From positions 12,806,956 to 12,870,955 of the forward strand of contig CM037778.1 of NCBI GenBank assembly GCA_021229015.1: a stretch of 64,000 bases of DNA, read 5' to 3'. Numbering within the stretch: position 1 is the first letter of the stretch; every line of letters starts with the position of its first letter. The notes under the pieces were generated by a model, which made no database searches, was not told where the DNA came from, and worked only from the letters and a program-made list of their open reading frames with translations. The position numbers and the translations under genes are program-made. Source of the DNA: Solen grandis. Lineage: Eukaryota > Mollusca > Bivalvia > Adapedonta > Solenidae. Shown here piece after piece: positions 56,901 to 64,000 of the stretch.

Positions 56901-58460
56901 ATCAAAAAACAATTCATAAAAAATATATGAACAAAAGATTTAGTTTCAGAAAAGTTCTTTCTAATGATGTTTAGATTTTGAAGATCGGACTTGATTTGGT
57001 CATTTTACGGCAGTCCAAATTTTGATCCTTTTTTGGAATAATTGTAAATCAGGTTTTATGCTTCAAAATGTGATGTATAATAAATAGAATGTTCGACTAG
57101 TGCGATTTGTATATTTAATTGAACTATTTGCCACATTGCTAGGTACCTAATGGTAAAATTTTAATCAATTTTTTTTCTCATTTTGCTGCTAGGGGGCGCA
57201 TCGCATGAAATCACTTTTCTACTTATAATTCAAAATGTTGAAGTCTGATCCATATGCGGTTTGTTGCATTGTGTTCCTTGTTGATAGCCTAATAAAGTAT
57301 GATAGTTTCTAGGTATGAGTGGATGAGTGGCTAAAACTTTTTGAGCTACTAACGGAAGGTTGAAAGTTCGAACCTCGCAAAATACTGTGCAGATGAGGGT
57401 AGGTCTACGAAAAACCTATCCATTTTTGTTAGAGATCAGATAGAAGAATTCTGTTTGCTGCAAATGATTTGCAAGACATAAACGCACAAAATATATGGGG
57501 TGGCGAATTTAAGAAATGCATGGTTTGTCCTCTAGAAATCGTCAAACTTCACTAAATTTTAGGACAAATCAAACTTTCTAAAACATGTTTTTGTCGCTCC
57601 TGACTTTATTTTTTGTTCATTTTTCATGATATTTTCACAAGTTATGTATTGTTATGTCTGAAAGGACCTTACAATTAAAAAGGTAAAAGAAATTGCAAAG
57701 TTCAAGGGCATATTACGATTATTGTGTTTTTATTTGGCTCCAAATAGCTCCAAAACAAAAAATATTTCATTGAAAGTATATTAACAAAAGTTTTATTTCT
57801 TAAAGAGCACTTTCCAGTGATGTTAAGTCCACTAGAAACGGTCAAACTTCACTAAAATATAGGAAAATATAAAATGTCAAAAACATGTTTTTTGTCGCTC
57901 TTGACTTATTTTTTGTCCATTGTTCTTGATATATTCATACCTTATGTATTGTTATGTTTCAAAGTACCTCACAATTAAAATCTTTTTAAAAAAATGAAGC
58001 GGTCAAGGTCATATTACGATTATTGTGTTTTTATTCGGACCCAAATAGGTCCAAAACTAAAAATATTTCATTAAGAGTATATGGACAAAGGTTTTAGTTC
58101 TTGAAGAGGTCTTTCCAGTGATGTTTAATTTTTGAAGATCGGACTTGATTTGGTCATTTTACGGCAGTCAAAATTTTGATCCTTTTTTGGAATAACTGTA
58201 AATCAGTTTTTATGCTTCAAATTGTGATTTATAAGAAATAGAATGTTTGACTAGTGCGACTTGTATACTTGATTGAACTATTTGCTGCATTGCTAGGTAC
58301 CTTATAGTATAATTTTAATAAATTTTGTTTCTCATTTGGCCGCTATGGGGCGCTTGGCTTGAAATCACTCTTTATAACTAAAAAAATTGAAATCTGAATT
58401 TTGTGCCATTTTTTTTTTTTTTTTTTTTTTTTTTGCATTCACTTCCTTGGTGACAGCAAT
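53931..58460 (+). repeat. Array of five ~1-kb units with hairpin starts
   Basis: Hairpins AGGTTTTCGCACC...GTGCGAAAACCT at 53931-53960 and AGGTTTTCGCATCGC...GAAAACCT at 54960-54986 mark two starts. 'gctagggggcg' or its variant recurs at 54124, 55187, 56336, 57188 and 58342 (spacings 1063, 1149, 852 and 1154). 'tttgcaagacatatacgcacaaaatatatgg' and 'gaagatcggactt' also recur in order. The short ORFs are repeated fragments without start or domain evidence. Confidence 0.75.
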
Positions 58461-58743
58461 TTGAAACGACACTCAACACTTCATGTGATATTTCATTAGT
58501 TCGTAATAATGTCGCGTGTCAAGTGGCATTATCGTTTGTCATTCTATACTCGTGTGTGTCGTTTGCAATTGTTGTTTATTGATTACAAATGTCGTTTGTC
58601 GCCATCATAAAGTAACACACACATCTAACGCGGCACTAACTGAATTCGGTTAAAAAGGTTTTCAAGTTTGCGACTACATAACTTACAGTTAATACTCAAA
58701 AATTTTCTACTGGGTAAAAAGTCTGTTTAAACATTGCGACAAA

Positions 58744-59049
58744 ATGTTTGAAATATCATTATTAGTACTATTTGACAAGCGAGTGAACGAAGAAATATGG
58801 TTTTCGAATTATGCAACTCGTGAACTGAATGAAATTGCTTTTGCGAAAACCGATGATATCGCGATAGCGATTCTAGTTCATGTTTGTTCTTTTAGATACG
58901 TTGAAGATCTGAAAGAAATGATTACTTTTTTATTCTTATATGATCACGTTCATGTACAATGTATGAATGCATACTCCATTCAATGCGTATGGTCTATTTT
59001 TCACACTATCATTAAAGTTTGGGAACAAAATTCCATATATAATCAATAA
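58744..59049 (+). CDS. Hypothetical ORF, 101 aa, in the TIR element
   Basis: ATG to TAA, in sequence that is not part of the tandem array. The composition is ordinary protein-like, with mixed acidic and hydrophobic residues (N-E-E-I-W-F-S-N-Y-A) and two hydrophobic stretches. I recognise no domain. It could be a remnant exon of an element-encoded protein or a chance ORF. Confidence 0.3.
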   Translation: MFEISLLVLFDKRVNEEIWFSNYATRELNEIAFAKTDDIAIAILVHVCSFRYVEDLKEMITFLFLYDHVHVQCMNAYSIQCVWSIFHTIIKVWEQNSIYNQ

Positions 59050-59725
59050 ATGAAACATCAAAGGAGTTACCTTTTTATTTAATTAATTACCGATCTGGCC
59101 ATTTACCGAAACAAATCTGAACAAAGAATTTAAAAAATCGTATCGTATTGTTGGTAATCTATAATTTAGCCTCATATACTAGCTGTAGTTGTTTTCGTCC
59201 ATAGACACTTATCAATCTTTTTTTTTCTAATTCTTTTAATAAGAAAACGAATAGAATTGACGATTATACGAATCTGTGTATACAATGTATGATTACTCAT
59301 TATTGGAAGACAGACAAAACAACCAACCCCAAATGATTTTCAAAAGACGGATAAAAACATTCAATAGTTTTAGGAGTGGAAAAATCGAGTCCATTTTATC
59401 TTTATAATTACCTGTACCATCACCAGGATATGTATGGAAAAGCGAGTATTTAAAGTTATGCTTTGGAATTAATTCCAATTTCCTTGAAAAGTTATAATTA
59501 TACTTTCGGCAATTAATTCCTAATCATTTATCAGTTTATCGAATCAATTTAAAAACGCAATTAATTTAAATAAGTTTATCCTATCGAGTGCTTCCTTAGG
59601 TAGATGAAAGGTTTATGTCTTGGATGTATTTGTTGCGGTTATAACGTGAAAAAAAAAATTAATTAGTTAATAATGAGCATGATAGTTGAAGTTTTAAATT
59701 CATTGTATATATATCACATCTAGGC

Positions 59726-59730
<5 letters not shown>

Positions 59731-59772
<42 letters not shown>
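59731..59772. repeat. (AG)n microsatellite
   Basis: About 21 AG dinucleotides. Confidence 0.95.
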
Positions 59773-59777
<5 letters not shown>

Positions 59778-60015
59778 GGAGAGAGAGAATTACACATAAG
59801 TCGTCAAACGTTAAGTTACATGTACCAGGCCAAGGTGACGATTTACGTTTAATCCGAGTCCAGCTACCCAGTCTGACACCTAACTTCCTCAAATGTACTC
59901 TTGGTCTTGGGTGTCAAAATTAAATATTTCCTGTGCATAGATTGTGTATCGTGTCAAACTGGAATACACAGGAAGTCCCTGCTAAACGACACAATGTGCC
60001 ACCAGCACGATAGAG

Positions 60016-60115
60016 TATAAATTCCGAGCCAGCAAATTTTGAGTTACATTTTACCTGTAAACGGAATAAATAGTGGTTATAATATTCGTGAGGACTGAGG
60101 AGACCTAGGAAATCG
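60016..60115 (+). promoter_or_regulatory. TATA box and possible first exon near the right end of the TIR element
   Basis: TATAAAT at 60016-60022. About 95 bases later 'aaatcg|gtaagtcg' is a strong splice donor (60116). Transcripts would run rightwards out of the element. There is no ATG-led ORF in the putative exon, so it would be untranslated. Confidence 0.3.
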
Positions 60116-60521
60116 GTAAGTCGTATTTTATTATTGATTTATATAAGTTGAAGCAATGTGCATTATGAAATATGGTATATCCAACAGCATAAGTTGTATC
60201 ATTTCACACCAGATGCACATGTAAGCAGTTGTTTTTTCATGCATAAAGCAGGACACAAACACACATGATAATATGTGTTTTTTACCTCGATTAAGACTCA
60301 TTTCCATCAGGGTTCTAGTACAATAAGCCGAATGATGTTACACCGTGACATGTTACAGTTTAACACGTTACACACGATATAAACGATGCTACACGGACCA
60401 CACGTTGAGAATGTTACACGGTACACGCACGCACGTTACACGCACATTACACGGACACGGAACGCACGTTACACGCACGTTACACGCAAAAAATGCCAAC
60501 TTGAACGCGAGCCGCACTGTA

Positions 60522-60959
60522 CTTCTCTTTCAATAGTAACTAAATATTTGTAAAAATATCTGAGTCTAATACATATTCAAAATAATATTTGATATAAACA
60601 TATACAATTTATTGTATTTAACAAGAACTGTTTGCACGGCTAGCCATCATTTTCAAACAATAATGATAATAATAAAGTCCTGTAGTTGGGCAAGGCAGAA
60701 GTTTATAGTTTTTATACTTTTTTAGTTCTCAAAAAAAAAAATAACTCCAAAAATATGTGCAAGACAATCTTCTCCTCCATGAGATCTATCTAACTGTTAA
60801 GTTTCAAGTTAATAGCTTTTAGACTCTCTGAGAAGTTTTGAACCATGAAAAAATGTAGTAAAAGCAAGTCTTAATTCTCTAATAAAAACATGCATATGGT
60901 ATATGTTGGCAAATGCCCTTTAACATGCACCTGCATAGTTCAGTGGAAAACAGGTAAAT
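60522..60959. other. AT-rich spacer
   Basis: No gene seen. Contains fragments similar to family A (agataatagc-type, 'gttaagtttcaagttaatagc'). Confidence 0.35.
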
Positions 60960-61222
60960 GGTGTTGCACGCAACACACGAGTCCCCTACCTGTGAGGTGC
61001 ATAATTTTTCTGTTACCATAGCAACCAGAATTTTGGTCCATGAAAAATAACATAGTGACATGCAGAATCTCCATACTGCCATCTATTCATATACCATGTT
61101 TTGTAATAATATCTTAAATGGTTTATAAGATATCCCAGGATCCAGATTTCCAGACATCTTGACGGACGGACAGAGGGCAAACCGATAGTCCCCTCTGGTG
61201 TAAACACCAGTATGGGACTAAT
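60960..61222 (-). repeat. Family E element, uninterrupted short copy
   Basis: From 'ggtgttgcacgcaacacacgagtccc' to the hairpin 'agtcccctctggtgtaaacaccagtatgggact'. Serves as the pre-insertion comparison for 36151-37653. Confidence 0.7.
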
Positions 61223-64000
61223 AAATCAATTCTATGCTAATTTTTCAGGAGCTTCTACTTATCTGACACACTCAAAATGCCAAACATCAATCTTTACAAC
61301 AAATGTTTTATGCAATATATGTCAATAGAAATATAATAAAATCCAAATGGACCTGAAATAAATATACTATCTGTTGTGTTTTGTTCTTGCTTTTTTTCAT
61401 TGGTGAATTTTTTGGTCATTTTCTGACCAGCTAAAGCATTGATGATTGAAAACTGATCTGATATTACTAATCATGTAATGTCAAACCTGGCTTACAGCAA
61501 GGGGAAATAACACTCGCACTGGCCAGTGAAAGTTAGTGCAGGGTGAGTGAAAATAAGAATATTTCTTTGTTATTCTCTCGATTTTACTATCTTGTATTTT
61601 GGAAGGACTAAGTAGGGAAGAATGATAATTTTAGGAAATTAACACCCCTGCTTAAGGGACCACTCAATGGATCATGGAAAAGGACCACTTATTCAAGGTG
61701 GTTGGTATATGAAGATTTAATATACAAATATAATGGCAGTTTTGGAATATATAAGCTTACAGCTAAAATACACTGGTTTCATAACAAATATGGTCATTCA
61801 TACAGGTCTAACTGTATGTGATTTTCCTGACAAAATGCTAAATATAGAAATACTGCCAAGGGCAGATAATTCAGTACTTTCTCAACTACACTAGTGGCTT
61901 ACCTCTCCTCCACTGCTGAAGATCATCAAAGGGGAGATAATCACAAAGGTCCCTCTCATCTTGACTGGCTTTGTTTTGACCCAACTGCTACAGAGAAGAC
62001 AACTCTCTAGTATAAATGAACTTGCTCTGAGATATGTTTGTATGTTTGTTGGTGGGGTTTTTTTCCCCACATGATACAACTTTGATGTTACAAAAGTAAA
62101 TGCCTTGGTTTATTCTTGAAAAATCAGCCACGTTTATGATTCAGTATCTGAGGTCTGAATATGAACAATACGAACATATTTGAAAGGGTTTTCTGCCCTT
62201 TTTTGGGGGGGGCAAAAATGGCAACTTCCCCTATTGGCTGCTCAAACCAGGTTTGACTCTAAAAAAAAATTATTTAAATTTTTTTTTTTTTTTAAAATTT
62301 TTTTTTTTTTTTCTTATGACTGAAAAATATACCCTGAGAAAAATAACAAATATTAAATTTGCCCGTTTTTTACCCATTCAAAATACAAGACAATTTTTAA
62401 AGGTCACAAAATGACCTTGACACACATACAGAGCAAGTTTACTTATACACACATGGAGACATCAACAAATAACGGCAAACTTTCTCACAGAAGTCCATTG
62501 CTGTACAAGTGTTTACCACCCGATACATCAATGTTATCACTCATTCATAGACCATCAGCGACCACCTCCTTCTAAACCGCTGATCCTGCCGAGAAAATTG
62601 TTTTTCTTCCGAACATGGCAAATAGCATTGATCCAAATCTGCCTGCTAAAAATATGGGCAAATTTGGATCTATGTCACCTGCCATTTATAATGTCTTGGA
62701 CTTATCCTATTCTAAACTCTTGTTACCATGTTACAAAACCCACGCATGCTGTACACCGAGCATTCTTAACTCTAATAAGAAGAATCCATTTTGATACATT
62801 TGGCAGGATAAATGGTTCATAAGTAATTCATACAACAGTGTAGGCAAATTTTTAGGTTAAAACATTTTAATCCTTGCTGTGTTCGGCATAACATAGCCTG
62901 AACATATAAATTGGAACATCTTTTATTTTGAACAGTTTTTTTGTCTTAATCCATTTCAAAATGTGGTCTATAGCCTCTAAACGATAAGAAAACGAAAGTG
63001 TGCCGTTCTTTACTGATGTCATCACATGAGGTCATCACATTTCTCTGTGACATCATCATGTGACAAGAGTTGTCTTCCCTTTCTTACTTTTTGTATTTGT
63101 GAAACAACTGCAAACTCAACAGACCGGAGGTTGCAGCTATTTCCGCCCACAATATTCTTTTTCTCTCATTAAGCCTATACAACAATTTTTGTGTTATTTC
63201 ACGTTTTGTTCCCTTCTTCATGTGAAATGTATCATCCAAGTTCCTACATCTTCGCTACAAGAGTACTTGTGATGATCATCAATTATTAACGAAACAAAAA
63301 GCCTCATCTCACCCCTTAAGCAAGCTGTCCCATTCTTACTGTTCCCCACAAATGTTAAGAATAAAAACACAAAGTAGGATTGACAAAATAAAGAAAAGAT
63401 AAAACAAAGATATAATGTTTTTTCTATGGCTGCATCCATTTTGAATAAAAATATACACAAAAACCACACGACTATTTCTATACAATGTATATCAGAGCTG
63501 ACCAATATGTACAGGATAGGACTTCCTAACTGTGGATCCATAGAAAACAAGTACATGTCTAATGAAGAGTGAAAAAATACATACAGTCTGTGCATGGCAG
63601 TTTAAAAATTGAGCATTAGAAGATGTGTTACTATATCAAGGGGTGACCACAAAATTATTTCATCTCCTTCTATTTCTATATTCAGTTGGAACAGTTTTAC
63701 TGTCATTCCTCAAAATTTATTATGTGGTTGCAAGATACAATGAAGACACAGGTTTTTACAATTTCTCACAAAAACATATATTTGGCATCATTTTTCTAGA
63801 AATGAAGTGCCAATATGATGTGCATTATTGTGTAAAAATATTGATTAGAGGATTGTTAGCAACCTAAACACAATCCATTTCTGAAAAAATATCTTTTAAA
63901 TTAATGAATGCCTGAGTGCACACATTTTCTGTAAATGAGTATATTTCCATTAACCCAAACCCCATTAAGTATAAAAGCAGTGTACAGTACACCTCTACAA
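61223..64000. other. Non-genic AT-rich region
   Basis: No gene supported. Homopolymer runs occupy 62200-62315. If DHX9 continues upstream its first exons should lie here or beyond, but I could not identify dsRBD1. Confidence 0.4.

Larger units (their letters stand above)
53596..60521. mobile_element. 6.9-kb DNA element with perfect 28-bp terminal inverted repeats
   Basis: 53596-53623 and 60494-60521 are exact inverted copies, beginning TACAGTGCGGCTCGCG. Both ends carry sub-terminal tandem 'acgttacacg' motifs (53631-53710 and 60370-60485). The element lies at the 5' side of the known DHX9 exons and would fall in an intron of that gene. Its interior is mostly a ~1-kb tandem array and contains no recognisable transposase, so it looks non-autonomous. 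TA at the outer edges could be target site or part of the TIR. Confidence 0.8.

Noticed and set aside
61903..61984. Possible minus-strand exon with good AG and GT signals and an open frame
   Set aside because: Its open phases (0 or 1 at the donor) do not fit the phase 2 needed by DHX9 exon a, and the encoded sequence is not recognisably DHX9.

Overview
This window is eukaryotic nuclear DNA, most likely from a bivalve mollusc. The evidence is spliced genes with GT-AG introns, a low gene density in AT-rich DNA, tRNA-derived SINEs, and many repeats with the terminal-hairpin plus ~160-bp core-module design known from bivalve 'pearl'-type elements. I cannot name the species. Most of the sequence is transposable-element DNA, much of it nested.

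Layout. 1-10.8 kb: blocks of hairpin-ended, internally tandem repeats, two pogo/Tigger-like MITEs, and one protein-coding exon (2252-2934) that looks like the last exon of a trypsin-fold protease. 11.1-21.4 kb: a TIR element with a SINE in it, then a nearly complete, young Ty3/Gypsy LTR retrotransposon on the minus strand (11703-21424). It has 931/938-bp LTRs, a tRNA-Lys-type primer site, a polypurine tract, gag with a zinc knuckle, pol (protease, RT, RNase H, integrase), and a textbook -1 frameshift heptamer directly before the gag stop. 21.7-28.1 kb: more hairpin-ended repeats, including a minisatellite with an embedded TCTG tract, and another MITE. 29.9-31.6 kb: the 5' part of a plus-strand gene for a basic, coiled-coil-like protein. 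It is preceded by an overlapping upstream ORF and cut by a 100-N gap at 31644-31743.

34.3-53.1 kb: fourteen consecutive, frame-consistent exons of DHX9 (RNA helicase A) on the minus strand, from the second dsRNA-binding domain through the first helicase core to just before the second. The 3' half of the gene is absent between the last exon and the gap. DHX9 introns hold SINEs, MITEs, hairpin-ended repeats and a small three-exon plus-strand gene of unknown function (44401-45419). 53.6-60.5 kb: a 6.9-kb element with perfect 28-bp terminal inverted repeats. It contains an array of ~1-kb units that each carry a CTCF-like motif and usually a TCAAGGTCA half-site. 60.5-64 kb: repeat fragments and AT-rich DNA with no gene I can support.

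Assembly quality is uneven. Next to the gap (about 31.7-34.2 kb) and at 40.7-41.8 kb, sequence is duplicated with many single-base losses, as expected of uncorrected long reads. The adjacency of the 30-kb gene and DHX9 should therefore not be trusted.
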